Source of the DNA: Deinococcus roseus
GTDB taxonomy: Bacteria; Deinococcota; Deinococci; Deinococcales; Deinococcaceae
DNA length: 64,000 bases
NCBI RefSeq assembly: GCF_014646895.1
Contig: NZ_BMOD01000018.1
Span: 1-64,000 of the forward strand
Direction of reading: 5' to 3'
Below are positions 28,747 to 38,500 of the stretch, piece after piece. The translations under genes were made by a program, and so were the position numbers. Position 1 is the stretch's first letter; every line of letters starts with the position of its first letter. The notes beneath the pieces are model-generated. The model saw only the letters and a list, made by a program, of their open reading frames with translations, ran no database searches and was not told the origin of the DNA.

Positions 28747-29553
28747 GGGATACCTTTGTGTGGTTTTCGCCTTCCCAGGTACCGATACTTTTGCGGTGCT
28801 TTGTTCAAGACCTGCAAGTTTTGGCTCTCCAACGCCGACCAGCGCATGCCGATACCTTTGCGGTGTGGGAAGGATGCACCAGGGTGCTGGAAAACCTCCC
28901 CACACCCATCAGAGCATTCAGGCCAGTCCAGAATGCAGGAGCATGGCTCGGTGACAATGCAGTCCCAGCTAAATTCCCGATACCTTTGCGGTAAAATCCG
29001 GCCTTTTTACTCCCGATACCTTTGCGGCATTGTGGTTTCCCATGGGCACCGATACCTTTGCGGCAAAACCAATGAGCTTCGTTCAGCACAGGTTTTTTTG
29101 AGACAGGTGTCATGCATACTCCCCTTTCGTCGTCGCATAAAACACCCTAAAAGGGTGGTTTATGGCTCACCACACCCCTGGAAACACTTCCAATACCGAT
29201 ACCTTTGCGGGGTTTTCCTGGTGTTTTCCTCCACTCCCCTACCGATACCTTTGCGGTGCAATTTGAGTCACAAAAAAATCCCCGTGTGGGAAACACAATT
29301 TTTCCGGGTCAAAAAGGCCAAAAGTACCGATACCTTTGCGGCATTTCCCTGAAAGCTCCGATACTTTTGCGGTGTTTTCCGCGCACCCCACCCCCGATAC
29401 CTTTGCGTCAAAAAGCAATTCAACCCCTCTGGCACACAAAAACTCGTGGGACAGGAGGTTTTTGGACCCTGGCCGATACCTTTGCGGTGAAACGCTTCTG
29501 GAGTACCGATACCTTTGCGTCAAAACACCCCTGGAGTACCGATACCTTTGCGG
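28747..29553 (+). repeat. Iteron array 1 (candidate replication origin)
   Basis: Thirteen direct copies, all in the same orientation, of a 15-base iteron with consensus CCGATACCTTTGCGG, plus one degenerate copy at 28747. Good copies start at 28782, 28849, 28977, 29013, 29049, 29196, 29242, 29327, 29358, 29394, 29473, 29506 and 29539. Spacing is irregular (about 30-150 bases), unlike a CRISPR array. An AT-rich stretch (29598-29645) lies between the array and the initiator gene at 29646. Initiator binding to iterons starts replication and limits copy number in this class of plasmid. Confidence 0.9.
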
Positions 29554-29645
29554 TGTTTCTTAAAAAAATGCCGTGCTGCATGCACCCAGAACAGGGGTCT
29601 TGTTGTTGATCTTTTTGTATTATCTAAGTTAAGAAAAACAACAAC

Positions 29646-31049
29646 ATGGAAAAAGACCGCAACAAACACCTTGACCGCAAAGAAGAACGCAACATTGCCC
29701 GGTTTGCCGTGATCAGCATCCAAACCCGGGTGGCGTCCAACCAGGTCAAGTGGGAACTGGTCTACCAGGTGGAAAACCGGGATTTCAAACTCACCGCTTA
29801 CACCCCAGAAGGACGGCCCCACGGCATTGACGGTGACATCCACTCCGCCGTGGAGACCCTGTTTTACCGCCAGGGTTGCCCTGAGCACAACTGGCTGCAC
29901 ACCTCCATGTACGAAGTCCTGTTGGTCGCCGGACTCCCCGACAACGGCATCAACTACGAGCGCGCCAAAGAAAGCCTGACCCGATTGTGGGCCACTGGAT
30001 TTGTGGTGGAAGAAGGCTGGTACGACTACGCAGAAAGCACCCGGCGCTGGGATTCGGACACCATGCGCTTCTTTGAACGGGTCAAACACCGCGACCCCAG
30101 CAAAGACGTGGATGAAGTGATTCCCGGCCTGCAGGACCACACCACCCTCAGCATCAAACTGAGCGACCAGCTGGCCCAGAACATCCGGGACGGGTACACC
30201 GTCACCCTGGCCTCCAAAATCCTCCACCAGCTGGAGCAACCCCCTTCCCGCTCCCTGTTCCGGCTGCTCGAAGGGCACCGCACCCAGCCGGACGGCACCC
30301 GACTGACGCGCCTCACCGTCTCCCTGCAGAACTGGCAGCAGGCCTGCGGCATCATGAGCGACCGTGCGGACATGGTCCGGCGCGTGCTGGGACCACCCCA
30401 CGAAGAGCTGATTGCCGCCAACTACCTGAAAAACGTGACCTTCCACGGGCTGGGAAAGAAACAAACCATCGAGTATGAGTTTCAGTCCGAAGACGCCCCG
30501 GATTACGCCCTGGTGAAACTGCTGGAAGTTCATGGTCTGGCTCCGGAAGTGGCTGCAGCGATGGCCCGCAACCACCCGGATCGGGTCGAAGAGGCCATTG
30601 CTTTCGTCAAGGAACGCAAAGCGGGTGGGTTTGCGGTCAAAAACCAGGCGGGCATGATCGTGGACTACCTCAAAAACGAAAACAAGTACGCCAAACCCAG
30701 CAAGACGGTGGATGTGCCGAACCTTGCTGCGAAAGAAGACCTGAAGAAAGCTGTGCAGCAAGCAGAAGTGAAAGCCGCTTCCCTGGAAGAGCAGGAACAC
30801 CTGCGGTTGATGGCTTTGCCTCCGGAGCAGCAATACCAGGCCTGCGAAGCGTTCTTGAACATGATGCTGAAAACCCAGCTGACCAAAGCCGAAAAAGACC
30901 AGCTGAAAGCAGCTTGCCTGTCGGGTGCGTTGCTGGCCGGTCAGCTCAAAATGGACCTCACCCTGGCAGCAGCCCAGAAGAAAAAAGAGGCCTGTGTTGC
31001 TGAACTGAAAGCTTCACTGGCCACCATTGCAGGCCCACTCTTTGATTGA
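29646..31049 (+). CDS. repA: Plasmid replication initiator, RepA type (copy 1)
   Basis: A 467-residue initiator related to the replication initiator protein A family found on Deinococcus plasmids. The N-terminal block RFAVISIQTRVASNQVKWEL, the HGIDGDIHSAVETLF segment, a winged-helix pair (EQPPSRSLFRLLEGHR, YLKNVTFHGLGKKQTIEYEF) and a helical, Lys-rich C-terminus are seen. It aligns along its whole length with the initiator at 33664 (for example LALISIQRQIEKTFVEWEY and LEQPTSRALYRLLEARR), so the two are distant paralogues. It should bind the upstream 15-base iterons. No strong ribosome binding site precedes ATG 29646; a TATTAT box lies about 25 bases upstream. Confidence 0.88.
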   Translation: MEKDRNKHLDRKEERNIARFAVISIQTRVASNQVKWELVYQVENRDFKLTAYTPEGRPHGIDGDIHSAVETLFYRQGCPEHNWLHTSMYEVLLVAGLPDNGINYERAKESLTRLWATGFVVEEGWYDYAESTRRWDSDTMRFFERVKHRDPSKDVDEVIPGLQDHTTLSIKLSDQLAQNIRDGYTVTLASKILHQLEQPPSRSLFRLLEGHRTQPDGTRLTRLTVSLQNWQQACGIMSDRADMVRRVLGPPHEELIAANYLKNVTFHGLGKKQTIEYEFQSEDAPDYALVKLLEVHGLAPEVAAAMARNHPDRVEEAIAFVKERKAGGFAVKNQAGMIVDYLKNENKYAKPSKTVDVPNLAAKEDLKKAVQQAEVKAASLEEQEHLRLMALPPEQQYQACEAFLNMMLKTQLTKAEKDQLKAACLSGALLAGQLKMDLTLAAAQKKKEACVAELKASLATIAGPLFD

Positions 31050-31160
31050 TCCTGCCTCCTGAAAGGGAACATGCCATCAACGGTGCCCTGAGTAGGGAAA
31101 TTCAAGGTTGTGGACGCAAGAAGGCTTACCCTTGAAGTGTTCGCGCAGGGTTTAATCCCA

Positions 31161-31514
31161 TCACTTTTTGGTGTGTTGCTTCAGCTGATCCAGATGCCTG
31201 AAGATCCTGGAAGTGGGCCGGGCCTGAAAGACCTTCCAGAGACCCGAATGGTGGTCTCTGATCGGGTAAATCCACTGGCTGGGATCCAGGGCCGACTGGT
31301 CAATGATCTCTTGCAGGTACACCTGCATCAGGGACAGCAAGAGGGCTTCCTGTTCGTCCAAAATGGAGAGCACCAGAACATCCTTGGTGCGGGCTTTGGC
31401 TGTCTGCACCTTCAAGAACCGATGGATCAGGTGACCTTCCCCGCCGATGAGCAACTGGTGCAGTTGCTTAGCTCTGCCTTGCGCAACAATCAAAGGGGAA
31501 GGGGTGGAGGTCAT
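31161..31514 (-). CDS. Hypothetical protein, 117 residues
   Basis: Unknown family. The minus-strand frame reads as a normal soluble protein: VAQGRAKQLHQLLIGGEGHL, a hydrophobic helix LVLSILDEQEALLLSLMQVY, and SALDPSQWIYPIRDHHSGLW. A plus-strand frame over the same region (31110-31565) is the likely shadow. There is no clear ribosome binding site, hence moderate confidence. Confidence 0.5.
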   Translation of the reverse strand: MTSTPSPLIVAQGRAKQLHQLLIGGEGHLIHRFLKVQTAKARTKDVLVLSILDEQEALLLSLMQVYLQEIIDQSALDPSQWIYPIRDHHSGLWKVFQARPTSRIFRHLDQLKQHTKK

Positions 31515-31674
31515 GCCTTCATGGTACGCAAGAACACTTCACGGAGGCCATCGTCTGCCAGCTGAGTAAAGTGCGGTCTTCCAGCAAAAGATCCCTCTGG
31601 GAGAAGAATCCCAGCGTGTTTTCAACCCACACCAGACAAGAGCAGGCAAAAAAGAACAGGGTTACACTGGCATC

Positions 31675-32346
31675 ATGCGCCCTTTTCCTCAAACCCCTTA
31701 CGCCCTGCGGGACCTGGAGGAGGTGGCCGCCCGCCTGAAGATGTTGGACCTGCCACACATTCAGCCCCTCTTGCAGTGGCTGGAGTCCAGAAAGGAAAGT
31801 CTGGCGAAGCAGTTGCAAACGCCTGAAGTGCACCTGCCTCTTTTTGATCCCCTCTCCGGAGGCATCCACACCCAGGTGCTCCTCTTGCTCAGTGACCCTG
31901 GGAACCGGGCCTCTGCAGCCAGAGGCAGCGGATTCATCTCCTGTGACAACCACGACCAGACAGCCCGGAATGTGTTCACTGCCCTCAAAGAAAGTGAACT
32001 CTCTCGGGATCAGGTGATGTGCTGGAACGTGGTCCCCTGGCACAAGGCGAGTCAGGAGCCGCCCACCAGAGCGGAAGTGAGGATCGGAGTTCAAGAGTTG
32101 CAGGAGCTTCTTTTTCTTTTGCCTGATCTGAAGGTGGTCATTCTGCATGGTGGGACCGCCCAGAAAGGCTGGACCTTGCTGCCTGAGGAAATCCAGGCCA
32201 GGTACCGGGTGTTTGAGGTGGGGCACCCCAGTGCACGGAATTACAACATTCGACCCCAGGAGCGAGCCAGACAACTTCAGGTGTACCGGGAGGTGTATTT
32301 CCTGACCCAGTACCCCTGGCTGGAAGGGACATCAGACCCTCTTTGA
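31675..32346 (+). CDS. Uracil-DNA glycosylase superfamily protein
   Basis: A 223-residue protein with UDG-fold landmarks: LLLLSDPGNRASAARGSGFI (motif region that holds the water-activating residue in active family members), DNHDQTARNVF, VMCWNVVPWHK (the conserved NVVP(W) loop), LPDLKVVILHGGTAQKG, and the leucine-loop region VGHPSARNYN (usual HPS). Active UDGs remove uracil from DNA. The first motif lacks the classic GxDPYP form and resembles the distant UDG-like group found in bacterial accessory genomes, so the substrate is uncertain. It lies between the two replication modules and converges on the DUF7662 operon. Confidence 0.75.
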   Translation: MRPFPQTPYALRDLEEVAARLKMLDLPHIQPLLQWLESRKESLAKQLQTPEVHLPLFDPLSGGIHTQVLLLLSDPGNRASAARGSGFISCDNHDQTARNVFTALKESELSRDQVMCWNVVPWHKASQEPPTRAEVRIGVQELQELLFLLPDLKVVILHGGTAQKGWTLLPEEIQARYRVFEVGHPSARNYNIRPQERARQLQVYREVYFLTQYPWLEGTSDPL

Positions 32347-32368
32347 ACCTTGCGCTTTTCCTGTCGTT

Positions 32369-32644
32369 TCAGTACAGGCCTTGCCGGATTCGCGGGTCCA
32401 TCAAGAGGGCAAACAGGTAGGAGGGGGCCTGCAGCCCGGTCAGTTCACTGACGGTTCTCACGGGCATCAACTCCAGGGCTTTGCGCACCTGACTCGGGGC
32501 AATGTTCCACTCGGTGGTGGAGGGAACCAGGGTCTCCCCTTTGAGGATGTAGGTGAAACTCTGGCCCCGCACCTGCTGGAAGGTTTCTCCTTCATGGTGT
32601 TTGAGCCTGAGCCGCACAACACGTTCCATCTGGTCGATGTTCAT
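32369..32644 (-). CDS. Hypothetical partner of RHH/DUF7662 protein
   Basis: A 91-residue basic protein of unknown family, with a strand-rich N-terminus (MERVVRLRLKHHEGETFQQV) and a helical C-terminus (PSYLFALLMDPRIRQGLY). The start at 32644 has GGAGGAAAACCC ahead of it and overlaps the preceding stop by 4 bases (ATGA). A two-gene unit with an RHH protein first looks like a toxin-antitoxin arrangement, but no toxin fold is recognised. Confidence 0.6.
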   Translation of the reverse strand: MNIDQMERVVRLRLKHHEGETFQQVRGQSFTYILKGETLVPSTTEWNIAPSQVRKALELMPVRTVSELTGLQAPSYLFALLMDPRIRQGLY

Positions 32645-33090
32645 GGGTTTTCCTCCTGTGGTTTCCTCTGGAAAGTCACGGTTTCTTGAGTGAAATTCAC
32701 GGTGTCCACTTCCCACCCGGCGTCCACCCAGATTCTGGAGTGGGGCTGGCCACTGTTGGACCACCAGGCCCGGTGGGTGCGGGCAGAGTCCGGCAGTTTA
32801 CGGTGAATCAGGTCCTCGATTTGCTCAAAGCTCAGGGTGGTACGCGTTGCGGTGAGGTTCCTGAGGTGTTCACCGATGGGATCGTACTTCGAGCGCGGTC
32901 CTTTCTCCACAAGGGGCGCCTCGTCCAACTGGAGGCTTTTCATGGCCAGAGGGTTGAAGCTGAGGTGGTAGAAGGCCAGGGCCTGCTCAACAATGGCACT
33001 CTGGCTGGATCCGGTGAGCATCTGGAGCTGTTCCAGATGGTGCTGGGCGATGGGTCCCAGCTGCAGGTGTTTGGGGTCCTTCATGTTCAT
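32641..33090 (-). CDS. RHH protein with C-terminal DUF7662-like domain
   Basis: A 149-residue protein. The N-terminal ~55 residues (LQLGPIAQHHLEQLQMLTGS then SAIVEQALAFYHL) look like a ribbon-helix-helix DNA-binding fold. The C-terminal ~80 residues carry KYDPIGEHLRNL, LSFEQIEDLIHRKLPDSART, and RAWWSN ... WVDAGWEVDTVN, the pattern of the DUF7662 family (usual K-Y-x-P-L, F-x-x-I-E, LP-x-S-A, WW-x-N, AGW). The domain is frequent in mobile DNA and of unknown function; the fusion to RHH suggests a DNA-binding regulator. It is first in an operon with 32369-32644, next to iteron array 2. Confidence 0.72.
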   Translation of the reverse strand: MNMKDPKHLQLGPIAQHHLEQLQMLTGSSQSAIVEQALAFYHLSFNPLAMKSLQLDEAPLVEKGPRSKYDPIGEHLRNLTATRTTLSFEQIEDLIHRKLPDSARTHRAWWSNSGQPHSRIWVDAGWEVDTVNFTQETVTFQRKPQEENP

Positions 33091-33161
33091 CTTCTTAGAC
33101 TTTAATACAAAAGTCTAAGAAATACAATATCGAATAATTTAGAACAGGCTGTTTTTGGACT

Positions 33162-33630
33162 ACCGTTAAACCTGTCCCATTTCAAAGCCTTGTTAAGGAA
33201 TTCCTGTCCAAAACAGACCTCCAGGCGCAGCATTTTCTTGCTTTGGGTCAGACCCGTTAAACCTGTCCCATTGTGTTGGAGAAAGCCCGTTAAACCTGTC
33301 CCATTTGGAAGGCTTTTGCCACTTTGATAGAACTAACACTCCCGTTAAACGTGTTCCATTGGTGCCGTTAAACCTGTACCAAAACGCCCGTTAAACCTGC
33401 ACCATTTTTGTGTCCACTCCCGTTAAACGTGTTCCATTGGTGCCGTTAAACCTGTACCAAAACGCCCGTTAAACCTGCACCAAAACCCAAAAAAAGCATG
33501 TTCTGCACAACCTTGCTCTGCAAAGGTATGAAAGTAGATCATCAGAATCAGTTTTTATTCTTTTCCTTCTTTAAAAAGATCATCAATCACCCCAGGCAGC
33601 AAAAATCAAAAGCCCGTTAAACCTGTACCA
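33162..33630 (+). repeat. Iteron array 2 (candidate replication origin)
   Basis: Ten direct copies of an 18-20 base iteron, consensus CCCGTTAAACCTGTNCCATT, starting at 33162, 33253, 33286, 33341, 33364, 33387, 33419, 33442, 33465 and 33613. Its sequence is unrelated to array 1. Three adjacent copies (33341-33405) are repeated as a block at 33419-33483, so a 78-bp segment has been duplicated in tandem. An AT-rich stretch (33527-33590) precedes the last iteron, which sits near the promoter of the initiator gene. Confidence 0.9.
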
Positions 33631-33650
33631 AACGCAATTTCCATCCATGC

Positions 33651-33656
33651 TAAGAT
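33651..33656 (+). promoter_or_regulatory. -10 box of the second initiator gene, leaderless
   Basis: TAAGAT (TANNNT form) is followed by 7 bases and then the ATG at 33664, with no ribosome binding site. This spacing puts the transcript start at or next to the A of the start codon. The last iteron (33613-33630) covers the expected -35 area, so initiator binding could repress its own gene. Confidence 0.55.
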
Positions 33657-33663
33657 CAACACC

Positions 33664-35046
33664 ATGCGGGCCACCAAGCCAGTGAAACCCCACAAACCCA
33701 CCCCAGGGATCTCCCAATACCACGAACTCAACATTGTGCGGCTGGCCCTGATCAGCATCCAGCGCCAAATTGAGAAAACCTTTGTGGAATGGGAATACAC
33801 CTTCGAACTCGATGGTGAAGAAGCTTCCCTGGAATGCAAAGGGCACCAGGACCTCGGCGTTCCCCACGGTCTGGATTCGGATTTCTACAACGCCATCGTG
33901 CACCTGTTTGTCCAGAAGGGGGCCAATGAAGACGGGGTGCTCACCACCACCGCTTATGAGATCATCCGCACGGCAGGCAGGGTGGACAGCAAACACAGCT
34001 ACCAGAGTTTGCACGAAAGCCTCCGCAGGCTCCTTCAAACCCAGTATTACCTGAAAAAATCCTGGCGCAACCACAAAAAACGCATGTGGGAAACCCTGTC
34101 GTTTCAGCACATCGAGAAACTGCAGTTCATCACCGAAGAAACCGAGCATGGCAACGACCTCTCATCCCGCAGCGTGATCCGCATCAAACTCCCCCAGGAG
34201 GTGGTGCACAGTGTGCAGGCCGGTTACATGCTGCTCGCTCCGGAAGCCGCCCTCCGGGCACTGGAGCAACCCACCAGCCGCGCCCTGTACCGCCTGCTGG
34301 AAGCCCGACGCCGTGACCCCATGAATCCACAGGTCATTGTGGATGAACTGCACTACAACCTGATGGACTGGGCAAGGGACTGCAAACTCAGCACCGATGT
34401 GCCCAAACTGATTCGCCGTGCCCTGGAAAACGCTCACCAGGAGCTGATCGGAATCGGCTACCTGCGTGAAGTCAACTACAGTGGGAGAGGCCAGAAACAA
34501 ACCCTGGAGTACCTGTTCCATCCCAGGTTCGAGCGGGTGGTGGACCAGCAGCTGGTGGATTTGCTCAAAAGCCATGGGGTGTTCCCCGGGGTGGCCCAGA
34601 ATCTGGTGAGCAAATACCCTGAGCGCATCAACCCGAGCCTGCAGCGCCTCAAGCAACTGATCACTGAAGGTTACCCTGTGGAAAACCGCGCTGGGCTCTT
34701 GATTCGCATTATCCAGAATCCAGCGGATTACAGCATGCCCCAGGAGAGCCCACCAGCAGTGCGCACCCTGGACGTTCCCAGAGCTGCACCCAGCGAACCT
34801 GAGCCTCTTCCCGTGGTGGTCCCGGACCTGAAAACCATGAAATTCCTGCTTCAACCCTTTGAGAAAGACCTCGGCACCCGAGAACTGCAGATGCTGTGGG
34901 ATGGTCTGGAAGAGGGAAGCATTGATCCACTGCAGGTGGAAACCCTCACCGTGCATGCCCGCATGCCTGCCCGGCGTGAAGAAGCGCTCCAGGAACTCCG
35001 GGCGTTGTTGAAAAAATGGTCAGGTTCGGCCCTCCCGGGACTTTGA
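33664..35046 (+). CDS. repA: Plasmid replication initiator, RepA type (copy 2)
   Basis: A 460-residue initiator, paralogous to that at 29646 along its length: LNIVRLALISIQRQIEKTFV, HGLDSDFYNAIVHLFVQKGA, ALRALEQPTSRALYRLLEAR, REVNYSGRGQKQTLEYLF, and a C-terminal region of helices with a basic end. It presumably binds array 2. The ATG lies 7 bases after a -10-like box and lacks a ribosome binding site. Two unlike initiators, each beside its own iterons, point to a fused (cointegrate) or dual-origin plasmid. A small gene with its own ribosome binding site follows 44 bases downstream and opens the large QQG-motif locus. Confidence 0.88.
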   Translation: MRATKPVKPHKPTPGISQYHELNIVRLALISIQRQIEKTFVEWEYTFELDGEEASLECKGHQDLGVPHGLDSDFYNAIVHLFVQKGANEDGVLTTTAYEIIRTAGRVDSKHSYQSLHESLRRLLQTQYYLKKSWRNHKKRMWETLSFQHIEKLQFITEETEHGNDLSSRSVIRIKLPQEVVHSVQAGYMLLAPEAALRALEQPTSRALYRLLEARRRDPMNPQVIVDELHYNLMDWARDCKLSTDVPKLIRRALENAHQELIGIGYLREVNYSGRGQKQTLEYLFHPRFERVVDQQLVDLLKSHGVFPGVAQNLVSKYPERINPSLQRLKQLITEGYPVENRAGLLIRIIQNPADYSMPQESPPAVRTLDVPRAAPSEPEPLPVVVPDLKTMKFLLQPFEKDLGTRELQMLWDGLEEGSIDPLQVETLTVHARMPARREEALQELRALLKKWSGSALPGL

Positions 35047-35090
35047 GACCAGAAGCCACCCCCGCAAATCCACCCTTCCAAGGAGGGATC

Positions 35091-35492
35091 ATGGACAACC
35101 TCGAATTTGTGAAACAAGAACAGGCCAGACGCCTGCTAGTGCTGCAAACCATCTACCGGGACACCATCATCTCCGGTCACAGGCAAGCTCAGGTTCCGCA
35201 GGAGTGGCCTGAGCACGGACTGGATTTTCAGCGCCTGGAAAACATCATGCTGTACCTGAATGACAAGGGCCTCATCCAGATCGTGCGCCTTCAACCCATG
35301 CGGGGTTACCTGGTGCAGATGACCCAATACGGCATTGATGAAATTGAAACCATCGTGGAAAACCCAGAGAAACCCACCCGTTTCTTTGAACGCCCCACGA
35401 TCCAGAACAACTTCTTTCAGACCGCTTACCTGCAACAGGGACAGGATCCCCTGATGTTGATTTCCACAGATAACGCTGACCAGAACGAGTAA
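35091..35492 (+). CDS. Small winged-helix protein with QQG motif, partner of the giant protein
   Basis: A 133-residue protein, homologue of the second gene of the operon at 20186-21811. It has a helical N-terminus (EFVKQEQARRLLVLQTIYRD), a winged-helix core (LENIMLYLNDKGLIQIVR, MTQYGIDEIETIVENPEKPT) and the tail FFERPTIQNNFFQTAYLQQG (QQG at 115-117). ATG 35091 follows AAGGAGGG. The next gene starts 36 bases later and carries the same QQG motif at its own N-terminus, so the pair is probably one functional unit. Confidence 0.75.
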   Translation: MDNLEFVKQEQARRLLVLQTIYRDTIISGHRQAQVPQEWPEHGLDFQRLENIMLYLNDKGLIQIVRLQPMRGYLVQMTQYGIDEIETIVENPEKPTRFFERPTIQNNFFQTAYLQQGQDPLMLISTDNADQNE

Positions 35493-35528
35493 ACACCTGT
35501 TTGTACCATCAAGAAAAGGATGCACAAG

Positions 35529-38500
35529 ATGAATCAATCTGAATTGCAAAACCAGGTGCTTCAGCACCTTGCTGAACACAACCGCACTGACATGAGCAGA
35601 TCCATGTCCCACACACAAGTGGCTGCAGCCCTGAACGTTGCTGTGGAAGACATGGAACAAGCAATCAAGACCCTTGCGGACGCTGGTCTGGTGCACACCA
35701 CCAGTGTCGATGGTGCCTCCGTCCAAATCACCGACACTGGACGGCAACAGGTCCAGCAGGGTCACATGGTCCAGGCACCAGGCACTTTCAACCAGATCAA
35801 TGGTCCCACCAACTTGCAACAGGGCGACAACAACAACATGAACATTTACCACGGCCTCAATGCCGAGGACGTGCAACAGATGCTTCAAGAGCTGCGCAGA
35901 CAACTGCAGATGGCAGGAGCACAAAACCTCAAACGCTTCTGGATCGACTACGCACTGGTCACCGAACCAGAAACCCAGCCAGAGCTGGTGGTGGGGGGAC
36001 GAAACGAACAGCAGGAGCAACTGTTGGAATTTCTGAGAGGCGAACCAGACACCATATCTGTGCAGGCTGAATCGACGGAAGAGGCCATTGCTTTCCTGGC
36101 CGCCACCTGCAAAACGGTTCCAGCGGCCCAGCAGGAACTCTTGCTGAGCCGCACCATGGTTGTGCCCACCAGAGAAGCCTGGGACATCCTGGTCGATGCC
36201 CCTTCCCCCAAAGTCCTGATTCCTCTGTTTTCAGACCGCAGGGGAAGCAGGGCAGCAAACACCAACGGCCACCATGTGGTGATTCCATTGGGGGCAACCG
36301 AAGTGGTCAGAGGGGACTGTATTGAGCTGCCCCGGCCCAAATTGGACGCCATTCATGACGCACTGACCCAGATGGGCGTGCCTGAAACCCAGACGGGAAT
36401 CCTCGCAAATCTGGGAAGGCGCAGTTTGTTGGCCCTCCGGCGCAAACTGGCCGTGTCTCCTGAAGTTCAGGTGCCTTCTTGGGCAAGCCCGACACAACAG
36501 GATTTTCCCATCGCCGCTCTGCTCGCTGGATCCTGGGTGGATGATCACGAACCGGATCAACAGCTGATGGCCGAGTTGACTGGATTGCCCTATTCCACTT
36601 TGTTGGGCACCATCACCCGCTGGTCCAGAACCGTTGATGCGCCCTTCCGGAGGATAGGCAACACTTGGCTGGTGACCGCTCCAGAGGATGCCTGGACCCT
36701 GCTGGGGTCGGTGTTCACCTCTTATCACCTGTCGGCATTCGAGCGTGTCGCCAAACAGGCCCTTGCGCATTCACCCGTGGCCGCAGAAGGGGAAGGTGAG
36801 GCGTCACCCGAAGCGGATGATCCAGAGGCTTCTGGTTTGCTGAAACACGGAATCACCGACACCCTTGCTTTGCTGGCGGCCCACCACGCAGATGCAGCCA
36901 CCCGTCATCTGAATTTGCAGTCCGTGGCGAACAGGGTGGTGACCACTGTTTTGGGTGCGCCTGCCAACTGGACCACCTGGGCGCACCATGGTGCGTTGCT
37001 GACACGTCTGGCTGAAGCTGCCCCCAGGGCGTTTCTGGATGCTCTAGAGGCCCAGTTGAGGCTTCCTGACAACATGGAACATTTGTTTCAAGTGCGCCAT
37101 TTTGGGACTTCCCCTCATGTTTACCTGCTCTTTGCAGTGGACCTGTTGGCCTGGGATCCAGCATTGCTGCAGCGGGTGGTGCAGGTGCTGGTGAAACTCC
37201 ATGCCTTTGATAACCTGCCTGAGCAACAACAAAATCGACCCGTGAACAGCCTGCTGAACATCCTCGATGCGTTTCGCCCAATCACAACTGCTCCAGTGAA
37301 CGCCCGTCTTGCTGCACTGGCCCGGGTCCGTGACCAGGATCCTGCCCTGGGACGTCGTCTCACCCAGCAGCTCATGCCAGGACACAGAGGCATGTGGATG
37401 GGTCCAGGGGTTCCTCGCTACCGGCTGGATTTTCCTGACGAGTACCCGCAGGCAACCATGGAGGAAGTGCGCCTTTACCAACAGCAGATTTTCGATCTCG
37501 TTGTTGCAGATGCCCGTCTGGATCCCAGTGGGTTCGCTTTTCTGCTGGATGGTTTTCGTGTGCTGTCTCACAACCAGTTCCAGCAGGTATTGGATGAGAT
37601 GCTTCAGCTTGATCCTTCAGTCTTCGTTTTGGTGCGTCGACAAATGCTGGACACCGTGGGTTTTCTGCTCAGCCTCCAGCAGGAACAGGACCCATCACCA
37701 TTCACATCCCAGCTGGAAGAGCGATTGCGCGCCCTGGAAAACCACCTCAACATTGATCCAATACTCAGGCACACCAAATGGTTTGAGTCTCTCCCTGACA
37801 TACCAGGGGTATCCCGGTACAACCAGGACAGCTATTGGGCTGCACTTAACACACATCAACAGACAGCCATACAGACAATTTATGAAGAATCTGGCCTGGT
37901 CGGTGTGCTGACATTGTCAGAGCATACGGCCAATGCCATTCGGATTGGTGAACTGCTGGGACTTTTGGAGGTGATGACAGAGGAACCGAATGAACTGGGT
38001 TTCCTGGATCAATACCTCGGAAACAGTGACTCCAAACTCGATGACCTGGCCAGAGGATTCCTGATTGGGCGATTCCAGCTTAAAGGACAACAATGGCTGG
38101 ACCAGTTGAAAACCAAACAGGTGCAGTCCTGGACCGTTTCACAACAGGTGTCATTTGCTCTGGTGCTGCCCAGAAATGCTGAAACCTGGGATTTTGTGGA
38201 TCATTTGGGTCAGGACACCAAAAACCTCTACTGGGCCAAACTCTCGCCCTGGAACATTGAGACCGTCGATGAAGCCCGGGCGGTGCAGGAATTCTTGAAC
38301 CACAACCGGGCCGTGGCAGCCCTTTCCATGCTGGTGAGGAGTCCTCGTGAAGGGGGCCTGACCGAAGAGCAAATCCTCGGTTTCTTGGAGGCTTCCAGAG
38401 CCTTTAATTGGCAACCAGAACCTGGTGTGCTTGACAGCATCTCCTTCCACCTTGGTGGTTTGCTGCGTCGCCTTTTTGACAGCAAAAAGGTGGATTTGGG

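Noticed and set aside
28747..29553. Array 1 as a CRISPR locus
   Set aside because: Repeats are only 15 bases, spacing varies from about 30 to 150 bases, no cas genes are present, and a replication initiator follows. Iterons explain it fully.
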